Origin: Bacteroidota bacterium | Lineage (GTDB): Bacteria > Bacteroidota > Bacteroidia > B-17B0 > Aurantibacillaceae | DNA length: 5,878 nt | Assembly (NCBI GenBank): GCA_947449125.1 | Contig: CANFQR010000105.1 | Coordinates: forward strand, 1-5,878 | Direction: 5' to 3' | Shown: piece after piece, positions 1 to 5,878 of the stretch | How positions within the stretch are numbered: position 1 is the first letter of the stretch | Layout: each line of letters starts with the position of its first letter | Notes under the pieces: generated by a model | What the model was told of the DNA's origin: nothing | Database searches by the model: none | The model's input: the letters and a program-made list of their open reading frames with translations, nothing else | Translations under genes and position numbers: made by a program

Positions 1-1218
1 ATTAACACCTCCAACAACAACTTCGTTAGGATTGGTAGGAGAAGCAGCTACAGCTAGGTCATACCAACCTTGTCCCGTACCTGTTGAATTTCCGGCGCAG
101 GCATTACCAATAATGTTTGGTGTTGTTGAAGCAGTTGTAAAACTAACACCGGCATTGGTAGAACTATAAAAACCTAAAAATTGACTATCTGAACTTCTGC
201 TGGCTAAAACATAAACGTAAGATGGGTTAGTAGGCGTAACAGCAATAGCCATACGGTTGCTTCCCGAAGTTGGAATTCCTGTATTAACTATAGAAAAAGT
301 TGTGCCGCTGTTTGTAGATCTATAAAAAGCTGTTCCACAAGCATAAACAATAGTGGGGTTAGTAGGGTGGAACTTTAAATCCCAACAATTAATGGAACTT
401 ACCGCTGAAAACGATGTGCCGCCATTCATACTTCTGTAAATGCCAGTATTTGTTGCTGCAAAAACAATTTGAGAATTTGTAGGATCTAAAACAACCTTAT
501 GAATAACTCTGCCTAAGGATAACGAAAAGGTTAAACCTGTGGGTGCCCAAGTAATTCCGCCGTCTACAGATTTATATAATCCATCCGACGGGACAGGAAA
601 TGCAGATAAAATGTCATCGCCTCCTCCGCAAGCTAAATACATAATGTTGGTGTTTGTTGGATCTATTGCCATATCAGATACAGCAGTTACCGGAAGATTA
701 TCTGTATTTGTTATCCATGAAGTTCCACCGTTTGTTGTTTCCCACAAACCGCCTCCGGCTGCACCTGCATAAATTACAGCTGGATTTGTAGGGTGAAGCG
801 TAAGAAAATTATCTCGTCCGGCTTTTCTCGGTAAACCACTCACTAATCCGGTAGGCGCGCCTATTGGACCAACAGCCACCCAGGTGTTAGACATAACCGA
901 ATTATTATTTGTTGTTTTATTACCGTCTGTATTCGAACTGTTTTGTAATAAAAAATCAGAATAGTTTTTTGATAACTGACTTAAAACTGAGATGTTTCCT
1001 GAGGGGTAAACTCTTGGTTCTACAAAGTATTCCCATCTCTTAAAGGCCTTATAGCCTGTACTTTTTATACTAATATCTTTATCTTTAAAATAATCATAAA
1101 ACTCTTTTTGAATTTCGTATAGGTTAGCGTCTGGCTTTCTAGCCTTTTCAATCCAATCTTGCGAAAAATAGTTTTTTGAAATTAAAAATAACCCAATTAG
1201 TAATAATGTTTTTTTCAT
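1..1218 (-). CDS. Secreted Asp-box/BNR-type beta-propeller protein, C-terminus beyond left edge
   Basis: An open frame of 406 codons runs without a stop from the ATG at 1218 to the left edge, so the C-terminus is missing. Residues 1-20 form a signal peptide (KK, then a hydrophobic LLLIGLFLI stretch, ending near FSQ), so export is expected. Residues 58-73 carry FKRWEYFVEPRVYPSG, a block I recognise from the N-termini of large secreted Bacteroidota proteins. From about residue 138 come repeating blades, each opening with a P-T-N motif (143, 187, 246, 285, 329, 394). Five blades end in an Asp-box-like motif (TTNGGTSW 161-168, SVDGGITW 217-224, SMNGGTSF 263-270, STNSGTTF 301-308, STNAGVSF 353-360). 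This is the sortilin/VPS10, BNR or YCF48-like propeller pattern. Family members often end in a type IX secretion sorting domain, but that part is not visible. Substrate and role are unknown; no sialidase or glycosidase catalytic residues can be assigned. The gene is transcribed divergently from its neighbour at 1384. Confidence 0.88.
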   Translation of the reverse strand, partial: MKKTLLLIGLFLISKNYFSQDWIEKARKPDANLYEIQKEFYDYFKDKDISIKSTGYKAFKRWEYFVEPRVYPSGNISVLSQLSKNYSDFLLQNSSNTDGNKTTNNNSVMSNTWVAVGPIGAPTGLVSGLPRKAGRDNFLTLHPTNPAVIYAGAAGGGLWETTNGGTSWITNTDNLPVTAVSDMAIDPTNTNIMYLACGGGDDILSAFPVPSDGLYKSVDGGITWAPTGLTFSLSLGRVIHKVVLDPTNSQIVFAATNTGIYRSMNGGTSFSAVSSINCWDLKFHPTNPTIVYACGTAFYRSTNSGTTFSIVNTGIPTSGSNRMAIAVTPTNPSYVYVLASRSSDSQFLGFYSSTNAGVSFTTASTTPNIIGNACAGNSTGTGQGWYDLAVAASPTNPNEVVVGGVN

Positions 1219-1372
1219 ATGTTTATTATTTATTCATTTAATCGTTTGAAGTTTGTTGGTTTTTTTAAGAATCAACATCATCAAAGTTGTTACATTAATG
1301 CAGTTATATACAATAACTAAGCTAAATATTATAGTTAAAAAAACAAAGAATAATTTCGCGTTAAAATTTAAT
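1219..1372. other. Divergent intergenic region
   Basis: AT-rich spacer between two divergent genes, and therefore the likely site of both promoters. For the leftward gene I find only an imperfect -7 element: the minus strand reads TATTCTTTG around 1344-1352, with three instead of two bases between TA and TTTG. No hairpin, riboswitch or small open frame stands out. Confidence 0.4.
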
Positions 1373-1380
1373 TAAATTTG
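1373..1380 (+). promoter_or_regulatory. Bacteroidota -7 promoter element (TAAATTTG)
   Basis: TAAATTTG matches the Bacteroidota sigma-A -7 consensus TAnnTTTG at every fixed base. Its last base is 3 bases before the ATG at 1384, so transcription would begin at or next to the start codon and give a leaderless message. No TTG -33 element is visible at the usual spacing, and the surroundings are AT-rich enough for a chance match. This is a plausible rather than certain call. Confidence 0.45.
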
Positions 1381-1383
1381 GTC

Positions 1384-1872
1384 ATGAAACTTTCAAATTT
1401 TTTTGCCATAATTAGTGTGTTTGTTGCCACATTTGCCATGGCTCAAACCCGACAAATAAATCTCCAAATTACCTGTATGCAACCTTATTGTGGCGGTGCC
1501 AGGCCAAGCGCAGAGATGCTTGCCGAGGCTCAAAAACCCAAGCCATTTGCTAACAAAACTATTATAATTGTTTCGGCAAAAGGTAAAGCAGATTCGGTAA
1601 AAACTAATACTAATGGTGAGCTTGTTTTAAAGTTAAAAAAAGGGAATTATAAAATTTATGAATCGTGGCGTTATTATAAAAAAGCCGCAGGCGGCCTAAA
1701 AATTGCTGATTTCGACAAGGAGTGTTTAAAGAACGAATGGAAGAAAGAAATAAAAGAGATAGTTGTTTCTAAAAAAGAATTTAAGGTTATTGATAAAAAC
1801 GTAATTGTTGAAGACTGCCCTTGGAATTTACCTTGTATTTTAGAATCTGCTAAACCGCCTGCAAGCGATTAA
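1384..1872 (+). CDS. Small secreted cysteine-containing protein, unknown function
   Basis: A 162-residue protein. I chose ATG 1384 over the in-frame TTG at 1378 because the ATG gives a clean signal peptide (MKLSNFF followed by the hydrophobic AIISVFVATFAMA) with a likely cleavage after Ala20, before Gln21. The TTG also lies inside a probable promoter element. The mature part has five cysteines (31, 37, 114, 145, 151) and a YCGGARPSAEM block at 36-45. A central stretch follows (about 58-93: NKTIIIVSAKG, then TNTNGELVLKLKKGNYKIYE). That stretch has the look of a transthyretin/carboxypeptidase-regulatory-like beta-sandwich, with a turn at NG and a final strand after KKGNY. The C-terminal third is Lys/Glu-rich and ends in a CPWNLPC motif (145-151) that could form a disulfide loop. 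The first mature residue region has no lipobox cysteine, so a periplasmic or extracellular protein is more likely than a lipoprotein. I recall similar YCGG-containing hypothetical proteins in Bacteroidota but know no function. It converges with the mrr-like gene. Confidence 0.75.
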   Translation: MKLSNFFAIISVFVATFAMAQTRQINLQITCMQPYCGGARPSAEMLAEAQKPKPFANKTIIIVSAKGKADSVKTNTNGELVLKLKKGNYKIYESWRYYKKAAGGLKIADFDKECLKNEWKKEIKEIVVSKKEFKVIDKNVIVEDCPWNLPCILESAKPPASD

Positions 1873-2080
1873 AAGTATTTTGGCGAGCCATTAAATAAAT
1901 AATATTTATTGGAGGAAGTGTTTAGCAGACAAGTATTTATCCAGGTATAAAAATTAGGCGAAGCGTCTTTTAACACGTTTGAGTCTTATCTAAAATCAAA
2001 ACATGGATTGTTGTAATTGTTTGCCGGCGCAATAAATTTAACTATACCCAGCCGTTTTTGCCTGTCGTTTTACACTTTAT
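1873..2080. other. Intergenic region with no convincing gene
   Basis: Between the small secreted-protein gene and the attC-like hairpin I see no intact gene. The minus strand holds a frame open from 2069 to 1869 except for one TAA at 1986-1988. The 38 codons after that stop read like ordinary protein (DSNVLKDASPNFYTWINTCL, then a Tyr/Asn-rich end), and their stop overlaps the stop of the plus-strand gene. It could be a decayed gene end or chance. An A/T-only inverted repeat at 1894-1910 (7-bp arms) has no T-run after it and is a poor terminator candidate. Confidence 0.35.
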
Positions 2081-2136
2081 ACTAACGGTTTGACAGTAGT
2101 CGCATACCCGGAGAGTTGCGCTTACACGCTGTTAGT
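2081..2136 (-). repeat. attC-like imperfect palindrome at the 3' end of the mrr-like gene
   Basis: A 56-base imperfect palindrome. Outer arms are ACTAAC (2081-2086) and GTTAGT (2131-2136). Inner arms are GTAGTCGCA (2096-2104) and TGCGCTTAC (2117-2125), pairing at 7 of 9 positions around a 12-base loop. Nested outer and inner arms with unpaired spacers are the architecture of an integron attC site, and its place just after the stop codon of a cassette-sized gene fits. Against this, the outer boxes keep the essential AAC/GTT but miss the full RYYYAAC/GTTRRRY consensus, and the two spacers differ in length (about 8 and 4 bases). It might instead act as a transcription terminator or be an unrelated intergenic repeat. 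Confidence 0.45.
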
Positions 2137-2145
2137 GGTTGTTAA
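2127..2145 (+). repeat. Inverted repeat, left copy
   Basis: CGCT followed by GTTAGTGGTTGTTAA. The 15-base core (2131-2145) is repeated in inverted orientation at 3084-3098 with one mismatch. It overlaps the stop codon of the mrr-like gene (2142-2144) and the outer arm of the attC-like palindrome. Confidence 0.8.
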
Positions 2146-3071
2146 TTTTCAAAGTAATCTAAATCAATTTTTTTTATGTGATAGGTTTCTATGGTTGTTG
2201 TGCCTACATTATACTCAATCATCAGGTTTGTTAAAGTTACCCCATCAATAAGTATTACTTTCGGATCGATGGATTTGACGTAATCTATTGCGGTTTTAGC
2301 AAATGAACTCGTAGTTATGAATACTCCCTTTTTTGCCCTTTGTCCATGTAATGCACCAACAAATTTTTGAATCTCTGGCCGTCCAATAGTCGTTTCTTCT
2401 TTCCACAGTTTCGCTTGAAGATATATTAAATCCAGACCCAACTTATCTTCGTTTATTATACCGTCTATTCCTTCGTCATTATTTCTCCTTATTGATTTGC
2501 CAGCCATATTTCTCGAACCACCGTAACCCATTTTGACCATTAAATCAATTACTAAGTCCTCGAAGAATTGCCATGAATTGGATTTAATCTTATCAAGAAG
2601 CTCCATCGCTAATTCATTTTTGATATATGTATAATTCTCTTCTAGTTTTTCAAATGGGGTTTTAATTTCATTATTTGAAAAATCAGTTTCATTAGAGTGG
2701 TTTGAATTATCTGAATCAGGTATAGATGAACCTTGACTGAATTCTCTAAATTCAGGGAATACCTTTAAATCTTTTACTGTAAAGTCACTAGTAAATTTGC
2801 TCAAAAATTCGATACCCCTTTCTGTTATCCGCAGATGAGAACGTCTAGTGCTTTCAATAATTTTTGCCTTATTAAAATAACTTTTAGTCCAGTAAATTCT
2901 GTTATCAAATTTGGTTTGCACTCCACTCGGAACTCGTTCTGATTTATCCTGATCAGTTAAGGAAAAATGATTTGTAAGTAACTCTCTTATTTCATCAAGG
3001 CTATGTTCCTTATTATCAGAAATGTATTTTAATACTGGGTAGAAGAATTTTTGAAAATCTGGTACTGGCAT
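2142..3071 (-). CDS. mrr: Mrr-type restriction endonuclease (type IV-like)
   Basis: A 309-residue cytoplasmic protein, close to the usual Mrr length of about 300. Residues 4-92 form an N-terminal winged-helix domain of Mrr_N type (FQKFFYPVLKYI, then LDEIRELLTNHF, and RSHLRITERGIEFL at the end), expected to contact DNA. A Ser/Asn/Glu-rich linker follows (about 110-145). Residues 155-300 form the Mrr_cat PD-(D/E)xK-like nuclease domain: WQFFEDLVIDLMVKMGYGG (167-185), the GIDG motif with catalytic Asp203, and QAK (219-221) with Lys221 as the general base, the Q-x-K variant typical of Mrr. Then come FVGALHG (237-243) and GVFITTSSF (249-257). Mrr proteins cut modified, often methylated, DNA; the specificity here cannot be read from sequence. 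No methyltransferase or specificity gene is adjacent, which fits a stand-alone type IV enzyme. The gene looks more AT-rich than pntAB and is flanked by inverted repeats, suggesting transfer. It shares its strand with pntAB, 74 bases downstream of pntB. Confidence 0.88.
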   Translation of the reverse strand: MPVPDFQKFFYPVLKYISDNKEHSLDEIRELLTNHFSLTDQDKSERVPSGVQTKFDNRIYWTKSYFNKAKIIESTRRSHLRITERGIEFLSKFTSDFTVKDLKVFPEFREFSQGSSIPDSDNSNHSNETDFSNNEIKTPFEKLEENYTYIKNELAMELLDKIKSNSWQFFEDLVIDLMVKMGYGGSRNMAGKSIRRNNDEGIDGIINEDKLGLDLIYLQAKLWKEETTIGRPEIQKFVGALHGQRAKKGVFITTSSFAKTAIDYVKSIDPKVILIDGVTLTNLMIEYNVGTTTIETYHIKKIDLDYFEN

Positions 3072-3083
3072 ATTGTTTAATTT

Positions 3084-3103
3084 TTAATAACCACTAACTA
3101 GCG
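3084..3103 (-). repeat. Inverted repeat, right copy
   Basis: On the minus strand this reads CGCTA then GTTAGTGGTTATTAA, matching the left copy at 14 of 15 core bases. It lies in the 5' leader of the mrr-like gene, 12 to 32 bases before the ATG. The bases just upstream on the gene strand (CGGTTATACG) loosely resemble the loop and inner arm of the palindrome at the other end, so this may be the 3' half of a second, degraded attC-like site. Confidence 0.75.
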
Positions 3104-3145
3104 TATAACCGATACAATTTTTTGTTTGGTTAATTAAATAGTTAA

Positions 3146-4549
3146 TCAAGCTTTTAAATAAGTTAAAATCTTTTCAACGCTGGCTTTGGCATCGCCGTAT
3201 AACATTTCGGAGTTTGGCTTATAAAACAATGGGTTATCTTCTCCGGAGTAACCGGCACTCATAGAGCGTTTCATAATAATTACTTTTTCGGCTTTCCATG
3301 CTTCAATAACCGGCATGCCATAAATAGAGCTTGCAGGGTCGTCTTGCGCACTTGGGTTAACCACATCGTTTGCACCAATTACCATCACCACATCGGTATC
3401 GGGCATATCGTCGTTAATTTCATCCATTTCTAAAACAATATCATAAGGCACATTGGCTTCAGCCAGCAATACATTCATGTGGCCCGGCAAACGCCCCGCC
3501 ACCGGGTGAATAGCAAAACGCACATTTTTTCCAGCCTTGCGCAAGGTTTGTACTAGGTCGTAAATAGGGTATTGCGCCTTAGCAACAGCCATACCATAAC
3601 CCGGAACAATTACTACAGATTTAGCTTCTTTTAATAAGGTAGCTACCTCTTCGTGATTTAATGAGGTTACTTCGCCTTCAATGGCTTTTTTCTCTAAGCC
3701 TTTAGCGGCACCGCCACCGCTTGCAAAAATTACCGAGAAGAATGAACGGTTCATGGCATGACACATGTGCATTGAAAGAATAGCACCAGAGCTGCCAACA
3801 AGCGCACCTGTTACAATTAACAAATCGTTACCTAACATAAAGCCTGCAGCTGAGGCTGCCCAGCCTGAATAAGAGTTAAGCATAGAAACCACTACCGGCA
3901 TATCTCCTCCTCCAATAGCCATCACCAATACCACGCCAATAAAAGAGGCAATTGCCGTCATAATTCCTAAATAAAGCATACCGCTTGTTCCTTCGGCCTT
4001 GCAAAAGAGCACACCTAAAACAACACAGGCAACTAACAACGTTAAATTCATTAATTGAAGCCCGCTGAAAGACCAAGGCTTAGATGGGACTTTACCATCT
4101 AGTTTTCCCCAAGCAATAATAGAGCCTGTAAATGTAATTGCACCTATAAAGATGCCTATAAATACCTCTACCAAATGAATAGTGTGTTCTGCTCCTGATA
4201 AATTTTGGGTACTTGGATCGAGGTATGAACCAAAACCTACTAACACGGCAGCTAAACCAACAAAACTATGCAGAATAGCTACAAGCTGCGGCATGGCTGT
4301 CATTTCTACTTTACGAGCAACCATAATACCAATTACAGAAGCAATGGCAATTGCTGCAATAATGTATATATGGCCTTCAACACCGCGACCCATAACGGTT
4401 GCGAGTATTGCTACAATCATACCTACAATGCCATAAAGTACACCACGTTTTGCAGATTCCTGAGAAGACAATCCGCTTAAACTTAAAATAAACAGAATAC
4501 TTGCAAATAAGTAGGCTGCTGTTTGTATTTCTTTTGCTATTTCAATCAT
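3146..4549 (-). CDS. pntB: NAD(P) transhydrogenase subunit beta (PntB)
   Basis: A complete 467-residue inner-membrane protein, close to the 462 of E. coli PntB. With PntA it couples proton entry to hydride transfer from NADH to NADP+. Residues 1 to about 275 are the membrane domain (dII) with about nine helices. The conserved [18 protein letters not shown] (88-105) carries His94, matching the proton-pathway His91 of E. coli. [20 protein letters not shown] (213-232) and [19 protein letters not shown] (241-259) are also near-invariant in the family. Residues about 295-467 are the NADP(H)-binding domain (dIII): [12 protein letters not shown] (315-326), [18 protein letters not shown] (348-365), GANDVVNP (392-399), [10 protein letters not shown] (411-420) and [16 protein letters not shown] (427-442). 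The start at ATG 4549 lies 10 bases after the pntA stop, so the genes are co-transcribed; no clear Shine-Dalgarno sequence precedes it, as is common in Bacteroidota. All expected motifs are intact. Confidence 0.97.
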   Translation of the reverse strand: MIEIAKEIQTAAYLFASILFILSLSGLSSQESAKRGVLYGIVGMIVAILATVMGRGVEGHIYIIAAIAIASVIGIMVARKVEMTAMPQLVAILHSFVGLAAVLVGFGSYLDPSTQNLSGAEHTIHLVEVFIGIFIGAITFTGSIIAWGKLDGKVPSKPWSFSGLQLMNLTLLVACVVLGVLFCKAEGTSGMLYLGIMTAIASFIGVVLVMAIGGGDMPVVVSMLNSYSGWAASAAGFMLGNDLLIVTGALVGSSGAILSMHMCHAMNRSFFSVIFASGGGAAKGLEKKAIEGEVTSLNHEEVATLLKEAKSVVIVPGYGMAVAKAQYPIYDLVQTLRKAGKNVRFAIHPVAGRLPGHMNVLLAEANVPYDIVLEMDEINDDMPDTDVVMVIGANDVVNPSAQDDPASSIYGMPVIEAWKAEKVIIMKRSMSAGYSGEDNPLFYKPNSEMLYGDAKASVEKILTYLKA

Positions 4550-4559
4550 GACTAAAATC

Positions 4560-5878
4560 TTATTTTTTAAACATTTTCAACATACGATGAGTAACCACAA
4601 ATCCTCCAACAATATTAATGCTGGCAACTAAAATGGCAATAGAAGCCAAAATCGTCATCATGTTAGAGAAATCGTTTTTAGTTTGTAATAATCCACCAAC
4701 TATAATAATTCCACTAATAGCGTTGGTAACGGCCATTAGTGGCGTATGTAATGCGTGCGAAACATTTGTAATTACCTGCCAACCAACAAACACCGCTAAA
4801 ACAAACACCGTAAAATGCTGAATAAAAGCAGGAGGGGCAAAAGCCCCAACTAATAACAATAAACCACCAACCACTGCTAGGCTAATTAGTGTTGATACAG
4901 CCGTTTTTTTAGCTTTTTCTTCTTCTGAGAGTTTTATTTCTTCGGCAGTAGGCGCGGCCACTTTTTTAGCACTTCCGCCTGCTGTAGGGCTTACCTGTAA
5001 AGGTGCCGGAGGCCAGTTTATGTTTCCGTTGTAAGTTACCATGGCTCTTGACACCACGGCATCTTCCATATCAATTTTAAATTTTTCGGCTTTACCCATA
5101 TCATCTAATAAATGACATAAGTTATTGCCGTATAATTGAGAAGCTTGGTTTGGCAATTGATTTAATTTGCCAACCATGGTTACGCCATTATCAGTTGTGT
5201 AAACTTCACCGTTTTTTGTAAGTGCACAGTTACCTCCTGTTGACGCTGCTAAATCTATAATCACTGAACCTGGCTTCATAGCAGCAACGTGATAATCCAT
5301 CCATAATTTAGGCGCTGGCCGACCAGGAATTTGTGCCGTCGTAATCACAATATCAACTTCTTTGGCTTGCTCTAAAAATAATTTCATTTCTGCCTCAATA
5401 AACTCCTTACTCATTTCTTTTGAGTAACCAGAGGATGTCGCTCCGTCCTCTTCTATTTCAACCGTTAAGAAAGTAGCACCCATAGATTCTATTTGCTCGG
5501 CAACCTCCTTACGAGTATCAAATGCTCTAACAATAGCGCCTAAAGAATTAGCTGCTCCTATAGCCGCTAAACCAGCCACACCAGCACCAATTACCAATAC
5601 TTTTGCTGGTTCTACTTTACCGGCTGCTGTAATTTGGCCGTTTAAGAATCTTCCAAAATGGAATGAACCTTCAATAACAGCACGGTATCCAGCAATATTA
5701 GCCATCGAAGAAAGCACATCCATTTTTTGCGCTCTCGAAATACGAGGGATGGCATCCATTGCAATGGCGTTTACTTTTTTGTCAGCCAATTTTTGTAACA
5801 GTTCCTGGTTTTGTGCAGGCCACAAATAACTTAGTAAAACCAGGTTCTCACGCATCATGCTAACTTCTTCGGCTGCTG
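4560..5878 (-). CDS. pntA: NAD(P) transhydrogenase subunit alpha (PntA), N-terminus beyond right edge
   Basis: The frame stays open to the right edge. Codons upstream of the Met at 5858 read AAEEVS, so that Met is internal; by comparison with E. coli PntA (510 residues) roughly 80 N-terminal residues are missing. Counting from Met 5858: [10 protein letters not shown] (38-47) is the conserved Arg39/Gln44/Asp47 loop of the NAD(H)-binding domain d[19 protein letters not shown] (91-108) is the Rossmann dinucleotide loop, and RAFDTR (111-116) follows. GYSKEMS (144-150) lies in the mobile-loop region, and IPGRPAPKL (177-185) and SQLYGNNL (240-247) are conserved. An Ala/Lys/Glu-rich linker (about 290-318) leads to four membrane helices (about 319-341, 346-369, 372-392, 400-423), including the conserved [19 protein letters not shown] (365-383). 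Catalytic and membrane parts are on one chain, as in E. coli, not split into PntAA and PntAB. First gene before pntB in the operon; the promoter lies outside the window. Confidence 0.96.
   Translation of the reverse strand, partial: AAEEVSMMRENLVLLSYLWPAQNQELLQKLADKKVNAIAMDAIPRISRAQKMDVLSSMANIAGYRAVIEGSFHFGRFLNGQITAAGKVEPAKVLVIGAGVAGLAAIGAANSLGAIVRAFDTRKEVAEQIESMGATFLTVEIEEDGATSSGYSKEMSKEFIEAEMKLFLEQAKEVDIVITTAQIPGRPAPKLWMDYHVAAMKPGSVIIDLAASTGGNCALTKNGEVYTTDNGVTMVGKLNQLPNQASQLYGNNLCHLLDDMGKAEKFKIDMEDAVVSRAMVTYNGNINWPPAPLQVSPTAGGSAKKVAAPTAEEIKLSEEEKAKKTAVSTLISLAVVGGLLLLVGAFAPPAFIQHFTVFVLAVFVGWQVITNVSHALHTPLMAVTNAISGIIIVGGLLQTKNDFSNMMTILASIAILVASINIVGGFVVTHRMLKMFKK

Larger units (their letters stand above)
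2086..3097 (-). mobile_element. Putative single gene cassette carrying an mrr-like gene
   Basis: Inferred element of 1012 bp. By the integron rule of recombination between G and TT, the gene-strand boundaries would be G|TTAGTGG at the 5' end (complement of 3098/3097) and CCG|TTAGTAT at the 3' end (complement of 2086/2085). The only gene inside starts 26 bases from the 5' boundary and its stop lies at the palindrome, the usual tight cassette packing. No integrase gene or second cassette is in the window, so this would be a lone cassette or one edge of an array. A miniature inverted-repeat element is an alternative. Confidence 0.38.

Noticed and set aside
539..772. Plus-strand open frame inside the propeller gene
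   Set aside because: It is antisense to a repeat-bearing coding sequence, has no homology I recognise, and its sequence is explained by the minus-strand blades.
1378..1383. TTG at 1378 as the start of the small secreted protein
   Set aside because: It adds only two residues before the ATG, lies within the likely -7 element, and the ATG at 1384 gives a standard signal peptide.
1894..1910. Inverted repeat AATAAAT/ATTTATT as a terminator
   Set aside because: The arms are purely A/T with only 7 base pairs and there is no following T-run; in AT-rich DNA this is expected by chance.
1911..1950. GGAGGAA followed by GTG as a ribosome site and small gene
   Set aside because: The frame from the GTG at 1918 ends after about ten codons, and Bacteroidota rarely use strong Shine-Dalgarno sites.
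2081..3103. Insertion sequence with terminal inverted repeats
   Set aside because: The enclosed gene is an Mrr-type nuclease, not a transposase, and no flanking target duplication was seen; a cassette-like origin fits better.
4182..4821. Plus-strand open frames opposite pntB and pntA, and a short minus-strand frame at 3876-4076
   Set aside because: They overlap highly conserved transhydrogenase coding sequence in other frames and show no domain features of their own.
5856..5858. Met at 5858 as the true start of pntA
   Set aside because: The frame continues upstream to the window edge, and the conserved N-terminal part of the NAD-binding domain is missing downstream of it, so this Met is internal.

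Overview
The window suggests a Bacteroidota bacterium (flavobacterial or related). The DNA is AT-rich and Shine-Dalgarno sequences are weak or absent. There is a good match to the Bacteroidota -7 promoter element (TAnnTTTG), and the gene at the left edge starts with an N-terminal block (FKRWEYF..PRVYPSGN) that I associate with secreted repeat proteins of this phylum. No ribosomal or transfer RNA, CRISPR array or transposase is visible.

Layout, left to right. Positions 1-1218 (minus) hold the N-terminal 406 residues of a secreted beta-propeller protein with Asp-box/BNR-type repeats, cut by the left edge. Positions 1219-1383 form a short divergent intergenic region with a -7 element only 3 bases before the next ATG. 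Positions 1384-1872 (plus) encode a small secreted cysteine-containing protein of unknown function. Positions 1873-2080 hold no convincing gene. Positions 2081-3103 form a compact unit: an Mrr-type restriction endonuclease gene (minus) bounded by a 15-bp inverted repeat, with a hairpin-prone, attC-like sequence at its 3' end. Positions 3146-5878 (minus) hold pntB and the 3' part of pntA, the two subunits of the proton-translocating NAD(P) transhydrogenase. They are 10 bases apart and clearly one operon; pntA is cut by the right edge.

How the genes work together. PntA and PntB form one inner-membrane enzyme that uses the proton gradient to reduce NADP+ with NADH. The Mrr-like gene lies downstream on the same strand but is unrelated in function. 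Its boundaries look like those of a single mobile gene cassette dropped between the pnt operon and the small secreted-protein gene. The two genes on the left are both exported but show no other sign of a shared pathway.

The most interesting signal is the cassette-like structure around the mrr-like gene. Joining its two proposed ends would rebuild a roughly 74-nt site with 15-bp arms (one mismatch). This is within the size range of integron attC sites, although the core boxes do not fit the classical consensus exactly.
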